Below, piece by piece: positions 1 to 7,862 of a DNA stretch of 19,360 nt. The stretch is taken from positions 1 to 19,360 of the forward strand of contig JAAXQD010000072.1 in assembly GCA_012974475.1 (NCBI GenBank). Reading direction: 5' to 3'. A program made the position numbers and the translations under genes. This DNA comes from Desulfobacterales bacterium. GTDB lineage: Bacteria; Desulfobacterota; Desulfobacteria; Desulfobacterales; UBA11574. Under the pieces are notes generated by a model. That model did no database searches, was not told the origin of the DNA, and worked only from the letters and a program-made list of their open reading frames with translations. Every line of letters starts with the position of its first letter. Positions within the stretch are counted from its first letter, which is position 1.

Positions 1-1
1 C

Positions 2-82
2 ATGATTCCCCTTGGACTTGGCGCAACCCTTGACACCGAGAAAAAGCGGCTGTTGTTCCATGAACCGGCTGTTAGGGTATGA
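2..82 (+). CDS. C-terminal end of a probable LD-carboxypeptidase (peptidase S66 / LdcA family), partial
   Basis: An open frame enters from the left edge and stops at the TGA at 80-82, leaving 26 visible codons. The residues read IPLGLGATLDTEKKRLLF followed by HEPAV. The pattern (I/L)P(I/L)G...LD....L.(F/L).EPAV is what I know from the extreme C-terminus of S66 LD-carboxypeptidases. These are cytoplasmic serine peptidases that remove the terminal D-Ala from muropeptide tetrapeptides during cell-wall recycling. The catalytic Ser-Glu-His residues would lie upstream, outside the window. The next gene is a beta-lactamase-fold serine hydrolase and then the mre operon, which fits a peptidoglycan role. 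Only about 25 residues are visible, so the family call is tentative. Confidence 0.55.
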   Translation: MIPLGLGATLDTEKKRLLFHEPAVRV

Positions 83-147
83 TGGGCACTAATTACGATG
101 CGGATTCCGAGTTTTAAAGCCGGATTGAACGATAAAGAGATTGGACC

Positions 148-1254
148 ATGACCCACCCAGACCGTTTGATGAAAGATGCGGTATTAAACGATGTGTTCCC
201 CGGCGGCGTCCTTTTGGTCTCGTTGGACGGGGCCACTGTTTTTTTCGAGGCCTACGGTTCTGCAAATCTATTTGCCGGCCGTCAAATGACCAAAGAAACG
301 GTTTTCGATCTGGCCTCTTTGACCAAACCGCTGGCAACCACCCTCGCGATCATGCATCTGTTAGAACATTCCAAGCTGTCTTTGGAACAGCGTCTGGGAT
401 CGATTTTGCCGGCGTTTAAAAATACGGACAAAAAGGAGATCCGGATAGAACATCTGCTCTATCATAATTCCGGGCTTCCGGATTATCGTCCCTATTATAA
501 ATGGTTGTGTAAAATGGAACCCCATCGAAGAAAAGATGCGTTAAGGGAACTTCTGGCAAAAGAGCCGCTGATAAATGCCCCCGGTGAACAGATCATATAC
601 AGCGACATCGGGTTTATGATTCTGTGCTGGGTGATCGAAGAGATATCCGGACGCCGGCTGGACCGTTTTGTTACGGAAAATATCTACCGCCCCCTGGGTC
701 TTGACAATCTATTTTTTATCGATATTGATGGAAAGTCCCGCCAAACAAAATTTGCCGCAACCGAACGCTGTTCCTGGCGGGGTATCCTTTTGGAGGGTAT
801 GGTTCATGATGACAATGCCTATGCAGTGGGCGGCATTGAAGGGCATGCCGGGCTTTTCGGGACTGCCGGGGATGTCATTATCCTATTGTCCGAGCTTATG
901 ACCGCTTACCATGGGAACCCTTCAACGGATGTATTTGATATCGATCGGGTGCAATTGTTTTTTAAAAGGTCAGGGCGTGAAGGCCGGGCTCTTGGATTCG
1001 ACACCCCGTCTTCGGTGGATTCGAGTTGCGGCCGTTATTTTTCAGAAAGAACCGTGGGGCATCTCGGGTTCACCGGAACATCCTTTTGGATGGATCTCGA
1101 TGGCGGTGTTATTGTTATCCTGTTGACAAACCGCATTCATCCATCCCGGGATAATAACCGAATCAAAGCCTTCAGACCGAAATTACATGACGCGGTCATG
1201 GAAAATGTGTCAGATGGCAGATACATTCAAAAAGGAATCGATAGCGCGATCTAA
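148..1254 (+). CDS. Serine hydrolase, beta-lactamase / penicillin-binding-protein fold
   Basis: A 368-residue protein of the class C beta-lactamase-related family (AmpC, AmpH, esterase EstB, D-aminopeptidases). The nucleophile motif SxxK is S57-L-T-K60. A YxN-type second motif appears as Y-S-D near residue 151, after a typical P-G-E-Q segment. A third motif H-L-G-F-T-G lies near residue 305. A HxxGLFGTAGD segment near 232 is also usual for the family. There is no N-terminal hydrophobic stretch, so I predict a cytoplasmic enzyme. With an LdcA-like gene just upstream and mreB downstream, a role in muropeptide trimming or recycling is likely, but the substrate cannot be read from sequence. The ATG at 148 has an AAAGAG at 133-138; the in-frame ATG at 169 is a possible alternative start. 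A true drug-inactivating beta-lactamase is unlikely without export. Confidence 0.85.
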   Translation: MTHPDRLMKDAVLNDVFPGGVLLVSLDGATVFFEAYGSANLFAGRQMTKETVFDLASLTKPLATTLAIMHLLEHSKLSLEQRLGSILPAFKNTDKKEIRIEHLLYHNSGLPDYRPYYKWLCKMEPHRRKDALRELLAKEPLINAPGEQIIYSDIGFMILCWVIEEISGRRLDRFVTENIYRPLGLDNLFFIDIDGKSRQTKFAATERCSWRGILLEGMVHDDNAYAVGGIEGHAGLFGTAGDVIILLSELMTAYHGNPSTDVFDIDRVQLFFKRSGREGRALGFDTPSSVDSSCGRYFSERTVGHLGFTGTSFWMDLDGGVIVILLTNRIHPSRDNNRIKAFRPKLHDAVMENVSDGRYIQKGIDSAI

Positions 1255-1385
1255 AAATCGAACCGGTTCAACGGAAGATCGTATCCTAATTGATCGTATC
1301 CTCGGATCCAAGATACACCCGAAAAGATATGGAGCGCCCACTTCCCCGGCTCCAGGAATCTGCACCTTAAATAATAAGGAATATC

Positions 1386-1428
1386 TTGATATTTTTCTTG
1401 TCATTATAGAATAATTTTGATAATTCTA
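1386..1428 (+). promoter_or_regulatory. Possible promoter and AT-rich dyad upstream of mreB
   Basis: TTGATA (1386-1391) is followed 15 nt later by TAGAAT (1407-1412). A second pair is TTGTCA (1398-1403) with GATAAT (1419-1424), also 15 nt apart. Both spacers are short for sigma70. TAGAAT also forms an inverted repeat with ATTCTA at 1423-1428, so the same bases could be an operator. Only the position ahead of the mre operon argues for a promoter here. Confidence 0.3.
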
Positions 1429-1456
1429 AGAACTTAATGAATTCAGGCTGTTTTTC

Positions 1457-1509
1457 ACATCTTTTTCAGAGTGTATAACGAAAAAGATGTACATATTTTT
1501 AGTGTATAA
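1457..1509 (+). repeat. Duplicated, self-complementary leader repeat before mreB
   Basis: ACATCTTTTT (1457-1466) is a perfect inverted repeat of AAAAAGATGT (1481-1490), with a 14-nt loop. The second arm is also complementary, with one mismatched pair, to ACATATTTTT immediately after it (1491-1500). The block ACAT[C/A]TTTTT...AGTGTATAA occurs twice (1457-1478 and 1491-1509; the first copy has 3 extra bases). The result is two overlapping, mutually exclusive hairpins, the last ending 12 nt before the mreB start codon. Confidence 0.7.
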
Positions 1510-1521
1510 AGATGAGGTGTT

Positions 1522-2565
1522 ATGGGTCTATTCGTCGATAAAATTTTAGGTTTTTTTTCAACGGATCTTGCCATTGATCTGGGTACGGCAAATACTCTGG
1601 TTTATGTTAAAGGCAAAGGTATTGTGTTGAATGAACCCTCTGTAGTTGCCGTGCGTACGGACAATCGCATGAAAAACCGTGTTCTGGCTGTCGGCCTTGA
1701 GGCCAAGAATATGCTGGGTAGAACACCCGGTCATATCGTGGCGATTCGTCCCATGCGCGATGGTGTCATCGCTGATTTTGAAGTAACAGAGGCGATGCTC
1801 CGCCATTTTATTCACAAGGTTCACAACCGACGGACCTTTGTCAGACCCAGAATTGTTATTGCCGTTCCGTCGGGGATTACCCAGGTTGAAAAACGCGCGG
1901 TCAAAGAATCGGCCGAGTCGGCAGGGTCCCGGGAGGTGTTTCTGATTGAAGAACCCATGGCAGCGGCAATCGGTGCCGGCCTTCCCATTACCGAACCGAT
2001 ATGTAATATGGTTGTCGATATCGGTGGTGGCACTACTGAGGTTGCGGTGATATCTCTTGCGGGAATTGTATACAGCAGATCTATTCGGGTGGCCGGCAAT
2101 AAGATGGATGCTGCGATTATCCAGTATATCAAACGAAAATATAACCTGCTGATCGGTGAGCGCACCGCTGAAATCATCAAAACCACCATCGGAAATGCAT
2201 ATCCGGAGCCTCAAGATCTTGAAACCATAGAAGTCAAGGGCAGAGACCTTGCTTCAGGTATCCCAAAGATTCTGGCCATCGATTCCGAAGAGATACGTGT
2301 GGCAATTTCCGAACAGATTGATGCCATCATAGAGACCGTTAAAATTGCTTTGGAACAGACACCGCCGGAGCTGGCCGCCGACATCGTTGACAGGGGAATT
2401 GTATTAACGGGCGGTGGCGCACTATTGAAGAATCTTGACAAGCTTCTCAGGGAGGAAACCAGCCTCCCCATAACGATTACCGAGGATCCATTACTCACCG
2501 TTGCACTCGGTTCCGGTGTAGCTCTTGACAGCATTGAAATCCTCAAACAAGTTGTAATTCAATAG
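1522..2565 (+). CDS. mreB: Rod shape-determining protein MreB (bacterial actin)
   Basis: A 347-residue actin-fold ATPase that polymerises under the inner membrane and guides the elongation machinery. The N-terminal phosphate-1 motif IDLGTANTLVYV is at about residues 19-30. The conserved N-E-P-S-V-V segment follows at about 38-43, and the second phosphate loop DIGGGTTEVAV is at about 167-177. A GGGALL motif near residue 299 marks the adenosine-binding region. A short amphipathic N-terminus (MGLFVDKILGFF) fits membrane attachment as in Gram-negative MreB. Length is typical for the family. The ATG at 1522 is preceded by GAGG at 1514-1517, a rather short spacing. It is the first gene of mreB-mreC-mreD-mrdA, and its leader carries the duplicated hairpins described above. 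Confidence 0.98.
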   Translation: MGLFVDKILGFFSTDLAIDLGTANTLVYVKGKGIVLNEPSVVAVRTDNRMKNRVLAVGLEAKNMLGRTPGHIVAIRPMRDGVIADFEVTEAMLRHFIHKVHNRRTFVRPRIVIAVPSGITQVEKRAVKESAESAGSREVFLIEEPMAAAIGAGLPITEPICNMVVDIGGGTTEVAVISLAGIVYSRSIRVAGNKMDAAIIQYIKRKYNLLIGERTAEIIKTTIGNAYPEPQDLETIEVKGRDLASGIPKILAIDSEEIRVAISEQIDAIIETVKIALEQTPPELAADIVDRGIVLTGGGALLKNLDKLLREETSLPITITEDPLLTVALGSGVALDSIEILKQVVIQ

Positions 2566-2569
2566 TTTA

Positions 2570-3406
2570 ATGTTTTCCAAAAAGATGGTGATGATTGTTG
2601 GTGTGATCGTTCTGATTGCAGTCAATATCATACTAATCTCCGTTTTCAATCGCCGTTATATCTCCTATTATGGACCGGGAAGGATCGCCATCTCCATTGT
2701 TGCGCCTTTCCAGAAAGCTTCCAGCACTTCCATCCGTTTTGTCAGAGATATTTGGCGTCACTATTTTTTCCTGGTTAACGCGGCAAAAGAGAATGAGGAG
2801 CTCAGAAAAGACTTAAACCGCGCCTTTGAAAAAAGTATTCAGTTTAAGGAATTTAAACTTTCCAATGCGCGTCTTCGCAATCTGCTGAACTTTCAGAAAA
2901 ACATCACCGATCGTGTTCTGGCGGCTGAGGTCATTGGCAAGGACCCTTCTCCCTGGTTTAAGACGGTTCTTATCGATAAGGGAAAACAGGACGGTGTCGA
3001 AAAAGGAATGGCCGTCGTAATTCCGGAAGGGATTGCAGGACAGACGACGGAGGTCTCCGCCCATTATTCCAAGGTTCTTTTGATTATCGATCATAACAGC
3101 GCCGTGGATGCTCTGGTTCAACGGGACAGAGCACGGGGAATCATCAAGGGCGGTTCCGCCGGTCAATGCCTTTTTAAATATGTTTTGCGCAAGCATGATG
3201 TTATGGTGGATGATATTGTCGTTTCGTCGGGGCTCGACGGCGTCTTCCCAAAAGGGCTTTCAGTGGGGTATGTTTCAGGCGTCATCAAGCCCAAGTCCGG
3301 GATCTTTCAGGAAGTCACCGTTACTCCCTATGTCGATTTTGAAAAACTCGAAGAGGTTCTGGTTGTATTGACCCCCAAAAAACATGAGTTTGAGCAAGAG
3401 AAATGA
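2570..3406 (+). CDS. mreC: Rod shape-determining protein MreC
   Basis: A 278-residue periplasmic scaffold protein. It has one N-terminal membrane segment (about residues 5-24), then a predicted coiled coil rich in K/E/L (about 60-105). The beta-rich MreC core follows, with the family landmarks V-I-G-K-D-P-S-P-W and the L-I-D-K-G...G-V-E-K-G-M-A-V segment. MreC links MreB, through MreD, to PBP2 and RodA and activates PBP2. The ATG lies 4 nt after the mreB stop with no clear Shine-Dalgarno, which suggests translational coupling. Its own stop overlaps the mreD start. Family length is usually 270-360, so this copy is complete. Confidence 0.96.
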   Translation: MFSKKMVMIVGVIVLIAVNIILISVFNRRYISYYGPGRIAISIVAPFQKASSTSIRFVRDIWRHYFFLVNAAKENEELRKDLNRAFEKSIQFKEFKLSNARLRNLLNFQKNITDRVLAAEVIGKDPSPWFKTVLIDKGKQDGVEKGMAVVIPEGIAGQTTEVSAHYSKVLLIIDHNSAVDALVQRDRARGIIKGGSAGQCLFKYVLRKHDVMVDDIVVSSGLDGVFPKGLSVGYVSGVIKPKSGIFQEVTVTPYVDFEKLEEVLVVLTPKKHEFEQEK

Positions 3407-3924
3407 CCTATTGCTATCATGTCTGTATATGTCTTTTTCTGATCATCCTTCAGACCACCGTTATGCCCTATATCCCCTTGTTCCATGGATTTTATGATCT
3501 CCTTACCCCATTCTTCATTTACTTGTGCATCTTCCGTCCCCTCCGTGAAAGCATGCCGGTTATTCTCTTTTTCGGGTTTGTGATGGAAGCCATCTCCGGA
3601 GGCACTTTCGGTCTCTATCTAACCACCTATATGTGGTTGTTTATCGGAGTGAGATGGATTATAACTTTTTTGCATGTGGGGAACAATCCGCTGTTGCCGT
3701 TTGTCGTTGTTGCCGCCGTATTGATGGAGAATTTTATATTTGTCGGCAGCAATGTCATCTTTGAGCCCGGCTTGCGCTTTACATCAGAAATGTCGATTAC
3801 CATTGGGGTTCAGGTGTTTTGGGCCATATTCACCGGACCGATGTTTCTTATGTTTTTTAATTATTCATTTGGAAAATGGGATAAAAGGGTTAAGGAAATA
3901 TCCACAAGAAAAGTGGGTCGTTAA
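3403..3924 (+). CDS. mreD: Rod shape-determining protein MreD
   Basis: A 173-residue, very hydrophobic protein with about five membrane segments and few charged residues until the C-terminal K/R-rich tail. It overlaps mreC by four bases (ATGA), the classical sign of coupled translation. MreD is the integral membrane partner that connects MreC to the cytoplasmic MreB filament. Sequence conservation in this family is low, so the call rests on membrane topology, length and its invariant place between mreC and the PBP2 gene. Confidence 0.92.
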   Translation: MTYCYHVCICLFLIILQTTVMPYIPLFHGFYDLLTPFFIYLCIFRPLRESMPVILFFGFVMEAISGGTFGLYLTTYMWLFIGVRWIITFLHVGNNPLLPFVVVAAVLMENFIFVGSNVIFEPGLRFTSEMSITIGVQVFWAIFTGPMFLMFFNYSFGKWDKRVKEISTRKVGR

Positions 3925-3973
3925 TTTTTATTGAACGATCCATACCCCTCCTGTCGTAAAAGGTGAGAGTGCT

Positions 3974-5815
3974 TTGACGAAATATTTAAAAACAGCAGAC
4001 GCAGAATGGTATAAACAGCGGGTCATCAGAGCGATGTTTTGCGTTGCAGGCGCCTTTTTTATACTTTTGATCCGCCTGTTTTATCTCCAGGTGATTCAGG
4101 GCCAGGAGTTGAGACGATTATCGGAAAACAATTGTATCCGTCTGCAGAGTACCGAACCGTCCAGGGGGATGATTTTTGACCGAAACGGAACATTGCTGGT
4201 TGATAACCGGCCGTCGTTTGATGTGAGTATTATTTTAAAAGATGCCAAACCGGCAAAGGATACCATTGAGAAATTGTCTAAATATATGAATATTCCTGCG
4301 TCTCAACTCATGTCAAAAATTGAAAATAAGAAGACGGGATCACATTATAAGCCCATACCTTTGAAAAAAGATATCGGACGGGATGCCTTGGCGGCCGTCG
4401 AGGTTCACAAATTTGACCTTCCCGGCGTTGTCATCGATGTCAAGTCTCGAAGACACTACATCGAGCGACAGCGTGCCGCACACTTAATCGGATATTTGAG
4501 CGAAATTAATTCCCAAGAACTCGAATCCGGTAAATACCCCGAGTATAATGGGGGGGATTTTATCGGAAAATTCGGTGTTGAGAAAATATTTGAGTCGTTC
4601 TTGCATGGGAAGCGAGGGGGTAGACAGGTTGAAGTCAATGTTATGGGACAGGTGGTTAGAGTGCTGAAAACGGTGGATGCCCAGCCCGGACATAACATTT
4701 ATCTCACCATCGACAATACCTTGCAGAAAACAGCGGAAATGCTTTTAGAGGGTAAGGCCGGTGCCGTTGCCGCCATGGATCCCAATACAGGGGATATCCT
4801 CGTATTGACCAGCGCGCCTTCATTCGATCAGAATATTTTTGTTGACGGCATGTCGCACAAGCAATGGGAGGCGCTTGTGTCCAACCCGTTAAGGCCGTTG
4901 GAAGATAAGGCCATTCAGGGTGCGTATCCCCCGGCATCCACCTTTAAAATTATAACGGCAATGGCAGGGCTCCAAGAAGGGGTTATCGATGAAAAGACGA
5001 CGTTTTACTGTCCTGGACATTATAAATATGGAAATCGTGTATACCGGTGCTGGAAACGCGGAGGACACGGTAATGTGAACGTTGTTAAAGCATTGGCTGA
5101 ATCCTGTGATGTCTTTTTCTACCAGGTCGGTCAAAAGCTGGGCGTTGATCGACTGGCGATGTATGCCAAAGCCTGCGGACTGGGTTCTTTCACCGGAATC
5201 GATCTGGATCACGAAGAAGCAGGGCTGGTCCCAACAGCAGCGTGGAAAAAGCGCCGAACCGGCATTGCCTGGCAGGGCGGTGAAACCCTTTCTGTGGCCA
5301 TCGGGCAAGGCTATAATCTTGCAACACCCATGCAGATGCTTGTTTTAACTTCAGCAGTGGCCAATGGCGGAGCATTGTATACACCTTTGGTGCTCAAGTC
5401 CGTCAATACGGCTGACGGTGCGGTTGTGGTTCAAAGCAAACAGCGGTTGGCCGGCCGCCTGCCTACCGACAAACAAACATTTAGGATTATTAAAAAAGGT
5501 TTGAGAGCGGTTGTGAACAGCCCAAAAGGTACCGGGCGGATTGCACATATCGACGGTTTTAGTGTCAGCGGTAAAACCGGAACTGCCCAGGTGGTTGGGC
5601 GCGGCAAGGACCCCAACTGGTCGGATAAAAATTTGCCCGACCACCTCAAGGCGCATGCATGGTTTGTGGCGTATGCACCCTCCGAAAATCCGCAGATCGC
5701 TGTCGCGGTCGTTGTAGAGCATGGAGAGCACGGGTCAAGTGCGGCGGGACCGATTGCCAGGGAAATTATCAGAACCTACTTAAAAAAAGATGAACTGCAA
5801 CCTAGGCTCCAATGA
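3974..5815 (+). CDS. mrdA: Penicillin-binding protein 2 (peptidoglycan DD-transpeptidase, elongasome)
   Basis: A 613-residue class B PBP that cross-links peptidoglycan during rod elongation as partner of RodA. One N-terminal membrane anchor (about 18-41) is followed by the dimerisation/pedestal domain with R-G-M-I-F-D-R-N-G (about 64-72). The transpeptidase domain carries all three active-site motifs: S322-T-F-K325 (nucleophile), S377-C-D379, and K534-T-G536 in SGKTGTAQV. The start codon is TTG at 3974, chosen because a strong Shine-Dalgarno AGGTGAG lies at 3961-3967. A 49-nt gap separates it from mreD, and a 242-nt non-coding gap follows before rodA. Confidence 0.97.
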   Translation: MTKYLKTADAEWYKQRVIRAMFCVAGAFFILLIRLFYLQVIQGQELRRLSENNCIRLQSTEPSRGMIFDRNGTLLVDNRPSFDVSIILKDAKPAKDTIEKLSKYMNIPASQLMSKIENKKTGSHYKPIPLKKDIGRDALAAVEVHKFDLPGVVIDVKSRRHYIERQRAAHLIGYLSEINSQELESGKYPEYNGGDFIGKFGVEKIFESFLHGKRGGRQVEVNVMGQVVRVLKTVDAQPGHNIYLTIDNTLQKTAEMLLEGKAGAVAAMDPNTGDILVLTSAPSFDQNIFVDGMSHKQWEALVSNPLRPLEDKAIQGAYPPASTFKIITAMAGLQEGVIDEKTTFYCPGHYKYGNRVYRCWKRGGHGNVNVVKALAESCDVFFYQVGQKLGVDRLAMYAKACGLGSFTGIDLDHEEAGLVPTAAWKKRRTGIAWQGGETLSVAIGQGYNLATPMQMLVLTSAVANGGALYTPLVLKSVNTADGAVVVQSKQRLAGRLPTDKQTFRIIKKGLRAVVNSPKGTGRIAHIDGFSVSGKTGTAQVVGRGKDPNWSDKNLPDHLKAHAWFVAYAPSENPQIAVAVVVEHGEHGSSAAGPIAREIIRTYLKKDELQPRLQ

Positions 5816-6057
5816 AATCAGCAGACCTTCAAGGCACAACACCGCAAACATTTCATTGGAATGAACTTCACGGGATCGGGGGCATTCCCCCGGTTTGTCC
5901 GGCCAAAGGGAAGAACCTATTTCAACGGAGCTGGAGACTGCCGGCGAATATTATCATCGATAGCATCTCTATTCAATTATGGATAATCTGAATCCAACAT
6001 CATGGATCATGTGTCGTGGATCATGGGCGAGTTCCCAGTATCAGGAGCGTGGCTGAA
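5816..6057 (+). other. Non-coding gap between mrdA and rodA with a GC-rich hairpin
   Basis: I see no supportable gene in these 242 nt. Two structures stand out. The first is a compact hairpin CGGGGG-CATT-CCCCCG at 5877-5892, not followed by a T tract and so not a normal intrinsic terminator. The second is a repeated nonamer TGGATCATG at 6003-6011 and 6017-6025. mrdA and rodA are usually adjacent, so the gap is longer than expected. No convincing -35/-10 pair was found. Confidence 0.6.
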
Positions 6058-7164
6058 ATGATCGACCGGCGATTTGTAAAATACTTTGACTGGGGATTGC
6101 TTGGGCTAACGGTATTTATCGCATGCCTGGGTCTTGTTGCACTTTACAGCGCTGTAATGTCAACGACGGCAGCGCCGCAAAAAACGTTGTACTTCAAGCA
6201 GTTGATCTGGTATTCCGCCGGAATTGTCGTAATGGTTTTGTCTTTTCTGGTTAATTACAAATCATTGGATCGATGGGCCCTCGTCATCTATATTATGTGT
6301 ATGCTGCTTTTAATATCGGTATTGATATTCGGAAAGCATGTGGGCGGAGCAAGACGCTGGCTCATATTGGGGCCGGTCTCAATTCAACCATCAGAACTTG
6401 CAAAAATTGCGGTGATAATCTCGCTGACAAGATATTTTTCCAGACGTGCCGATACCGGAGGTTTAAGCTTGCGGGAACTTCTGACCCCTTTCATGTTGAC
6501 GGTTATTCCGTTTATTTTGATCGTTAAACAGCCGGATTTGGGGACCGCCATGCTGATCGTTCTAATTGCCGGTTCCGTGACTGTTTTTGTGAAAATTGAA
6601 CGTCGATCACTTTTATACATGATCACTTCATGTACGGTGGCCGGTCCACTGGTCTGGTTTTTTTTGAAAGGTTACCAAAAAAGGCGAATATTGACATTTT
6701 TAAATCCGGACCGGGACCCCCTCGGTGCCGGCTACCATATTATACAGTCTAAAATTGCCATCGGTTCGGGTATGATTGGCGGCAAGGGATTCTTAGAAGG
6801 GACTCAAAACGCCCTTTCTTTTTTACCCGAGCAGCATACTGATTTCATTTTTTCGGTTTTGGCCGAAGAATGGGGGCTTATGGGCTCTTTGCTCCTCCTC
6901 TGCCTTTTTCTATCTCTCATTATTTGGGGATTGAACATTGCTTACAGATGCCGGGATCCCTTCGGAACGATCCTTGCCGTCGGAGTTACCGCAATGATAT
7001 TCTGGCAAGTTTTTATTAATGTCGGTATGACCATGGGCCTGATGCCGATTGTCGGTGTGACACTGCCCTTCATCAGTTATGGCGGTTCTTCGGTCATCAC
7101 CACAATGATTTGCATCGGTTTGTTGCTGAACATCAGTATGCGGCGGTTCCTTTACGAACAATAA
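6058..7164 (+). CDS. rodA: RodA, SEDS-family peptidoglycan glycosyltransferase
   Basis: A 368-residue polytopic membrane protein (about ten segments) that polymerises lipid II into glycan strands as partner of PBP2 in the elongasome. SEDS landmarks are clear. G-G-A-R-R-W (about 96-101) and Q-P-S-E-L-A-K (about 110-116) are followed by the essential Asp in K-Q-P-D160-L-G-T-A. L-P-E-Q-H-T-D-F-I-F-S-V-L-A-E-E-W-G and the C-terminal Y-G-G-S-S complete the pattern. The frame is open further upstream from a GTG at 6016, but ATG 6058 gives the family length and follows an AGGAG at 6042-6046. GTG 6049 is only 2 nt from that SD and is less likely. It is separated from mrdA by a long gap and may have its own transcript. 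Confidence 0.96.
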   Translation: MIDRRFVKYFDWGLLGLTVFIACLGLVALYSAVMSTTAAPQKTLYFKQLIWYSAGIVVMVLSFLVNYKSLDRWALVIYIMCMLLLISVLIFGKHVGGARRWLILGPVSIQPSELAKIAVIISLTRYFSRRADTGGLSLRELLTPFMLTVIPFILIVKQPDLGTAMLIVLIAGSVTVFVKIERRSLLYMITSCTVAGPLVWFFLKGYQKRRILTFLNPDRDPLGAGYHIIQSKIAIGSGMIGGKGFLEGTQNALSFLPEQHTDFIFSVLAEEWGLMGSLLLLCLFLSLIIWGLNIAYRCRDPFGTILAVGVTAMIFWQVFINVGMTMGLMPIVGVTLPFISYGGSSVITTMICIGLLLNISMRRFLYEQ

Positions 7165-7188
7165 GATGGCCCGGGTTATAGGAAAAAA

Positions 7189-7242
7189 TTGACAAATTTA
7201 TGAAAAAAAACCTTTGACAACATTTATGGCTGATGCTATAGA
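7189..7242 (+). promoter_or_regulatory. Sigma70-type promoter of the atp operon
   Basis: TTGACA at 7214-7219 and TATAGA at 7237-7242 are separated by exactly 17 nt, a near-consensus housekeeping promoter. Transcription should start near 7249-7250, about 80 nt before the first atp start codon. A second TTGACA lies 25 nt upstream at 7189-7194 without a matching -10. The sequence after both hexamers is similar (ATTTATG), as if duplicated. It lies just after the rodA stop and fits its role as operon promoter. Confidence 0.75.
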
Positions 7243-7331
7243 CCGCCGTGTTTAAAATACGATTAAAACATGAGTGGTCGTAATATTTAATAAAAGTGCA
7301 TAAACAGGTTTCAGCTATGGGGGGTCTATTG

Positions 7332-7862
7332 ATGAAAATTTCCGGTTTAAACCTGAAAAATCCTTTCTTTTTCACGCTTTTCGCTATCCTATCTTTATTC
7401 TCCTTCAAAGGCCTCGCCATGGGTGCAGGCGGCGTTACCGTGATTCCCGACGGATCGCTTTTTGTCCAGATCGCAAATTTTCTGATTATCATATGGGCAT
7501 TGAACCTGATTTTATACAAGCCGATTCGTAAGATACTCATCCAAAGGAAAGAAAAGATTTCAAGCCTCGAGCAGAATATCGAAAAGTTGGATCAAAATGC
7601 AAAAGACAAAGACGATGCCTTTATTTCCGGGATTAAGACGGCCAGGGGCAAAGGATTGGTTGAAAAAGAGGCCTTGTTAAAAGAGGCGGCCGAGGAAGAA
7701 AGGAAAATAATAGAAGAAATTAATCAAAAGGCTCAAGCAAATCTTGCCGAGATCCGCGAAAAAATCGCAAAGGATGCAGAGGACGTTCGATTAGCGCTTC
7801 AGAAAGAGGTCGATACCTTTGCAAATGCGATCAGCGAGAAAATTTTGGGGAGGGCTGTTTAA
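7332..7862 (+). CDS. atpF: ATP synthase F0 b' subunit (first of two b-type subunits)
   Basis: A 176-residue peripheral-stalk subunit. An N-terminal hydrophobic segment ending in G-L-A-M-G-A-G-G resembles a signal peptide. A true membrane span around I-A-N-F-L-I-I-I-W-A-L-N-L-I-L-Y follows. The family motif Y-K-P-I-R-K-I-L then leads into a long charged coiled coil, as expected for a b dimer. The frame is open from GTG 7296. I chose ATG 7332 because a G-run (7319-7324) sits at SD distance and because the resulting N-terminus (MKISG...) mirrors that of the next gene (MKKISG...). Its stop overlaps the next start (TAATG). It is often called atpX or atpF' in related bacteria. Confidence 0.88.
   Translation: MKISGLNLKNPFFFTLFAILSLFSFKGLAMGAGGVTVIPDGSLFVQIANFLIIIWALNLILYKPIRKILIQRKEKISSLEQNIEKLDQNAKDKDDAFISGIKTARGKGLVEKEALLKEAAEEERKIIEEINQKAQANLAEIREKIAKDAEDVRLALQKEVDTFANAISEKILGRAV

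Noticed and set aside
148..1254. Calling the serine hydrolase an antibiotic-resistance beta-lactamase
   Set aside because: It has no signal peptide, its second motif is YSD rather than YxN, and its context is cell-wall recycling.
1558..2214. A 218-residue open frame on the - strand within mreB
   Set aside because: It is antisense to a certain gene, with no RBS and no recognisable motif.
5877..5892. The GC hairpin after mrdA as an intrinsic terminator
   Set aside because: No T tract follows the stem, and it lies 60 nt past the stop. I keep it only as a structure.
5816..6057. A riboswitch (for example cyclic-di-GMP type) in the mrdA-rodA gap
   Set aside because: I could not match the conserved loops of any riboswitch class I know.
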